DNA of 29,602 nucleotides. It comes from a virus. The notes below the pieces were generated by a model. The model was not told where the DNA came from. It searched no databases and saw only the letters and a program-made list of their open reading frames with translations. The position numbers and the translations under genes are program-made. The stretch is taken from the IMG/VR virus record IMGVR_UViG_3300047585_000037, positions 1 to 29,602 of that record. One strand, written 5' to 3'. Below are positions 29,393-29,602 of this stretch, one piece after another (position 1 is the stretch's first letter; the number at the start of each line of letters is the position of its first letter).

Positions 29393-29406
29393 AGGGGGAC
29401 AAGATA

Positions 29407-29602
29407 ATGACAGGTTTAGAATTATTAGCAATAGCTTAAGCAGAAAAACCGCATATTAAATATGTATTGAATAATACAGGTACGGTCATTGGTGCTTGGG
29501 ATGAAAAGCAAAGCCGCTTTGTAGCAGTCGCTAGTCAAACATTAGACGGCAATCAGTGGATCAGTGGTAAGCATGAATTGTGGATTAATGATAAGCCAAT
29601 AG
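29407..29602 (+). pseudogene. Early ORF interrupted by TAA, runs off the window
   Basis: GGGGG then 8 bases to ATG 29407. After 10 codons (MTGLELLAIA) an in-frame TAA occurs at 29437, but the frame then stays open to the end of the window with good protein-like content ('YVLNNTGTVIGAWDEKQS', 'DGNQWISGKHELWIND'). A single CAA-to-TAA change would explain it. It may be a real nonsense mutation, a sequence error or readthrough; the 3' end is missing. Confidence 0.5.

Overview
This window is part of the genome of a tailed phage (or prophage) with a contractile-tail type baseplate. It is AT-rich, densely packed and almost without intergenic space. The evidence is a baseplate J-like protein, a glycine-rich tail fibre with its assembly chaperone, an endolysin, a portal protein, both terminase subunits, and a replication/recombination set (RecT-like annealing protein, SF2 helicase, Cas4-like nuclease, VRR-NUC nuclease, D5/SF3 helicase). 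Several proteins start with clear Sec signal peptides ending in A-x-A, and there is an Amidase_2 endolysin, so the host is most likely Gram-negative. I cannot name the host. I see no integrase, repressor, tRNA, CRISPR array or insertion sequence. Capsid, tail sheath/tube and tape-measure genes must lie outside the window.

Layout. 1-4.7 kb (+): end of the baseplate genes (J-like, then a wedge-like protein) and a polyglycine tail fibre that appears to use an ATT start codon. 4.7-9.1 kb (+): a fibre-assembly protein, then four consecutive fibre-like or glycine-rich proteins, each with an N-terminal signal peptide. 9.1-10.3 kb: small lysis-type membrane proteins on + and the amidase endolysin on -. 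10.4-14.5 kb (+): portal, two unknown proteins, terS, terL. 14.5-19.1 kb (-): a tightly coupled operon read as SF2 helicase, a 29-residue protein, an unknown, RecT-like protein, a conserved phage protein, a MazG-like protein and three small unknowns. 19.1-23.5 kb (+): Cas4-like nuclease, VRR-NUC nuclease, D5/SF3 helicase and small proteins, several not obvious because they are shorter than 60 codons. 23.6-25.2 kb (-): six small early-type proteins, many with Cys pairs, from a strong divergent promoter. 25.3-29.6 kb (+): about 18 small early-type genes from two related promoters, including a TadE/pilin-like membrane protein.

The two rightward early promoters have perfect TTGACA boxes, 17-bp spacers and a shared initially transcribed sequence. 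Each is followed by a strongly structured RNA leader; the first folds into a closing stem with three perfect hairpins. Many genes in the right-hand region use an unusual GGGGG(A) ribosome binding site. The most notable observations are the run of secreted fibre-like proteins, the phage-borne pilin-like protein, the branched 5' leader, the ATT start, a stem-loop presenting an ideal Shine-Dalgarno sequence upstream of the D5 helicase, a helicase with six C-terminal repeats, a perfect 55-bp tandem duplication, and an ORF interrupted by a single TAA at the right edge. All functional names come from sequence motifs and recall of families; no database search was possible.
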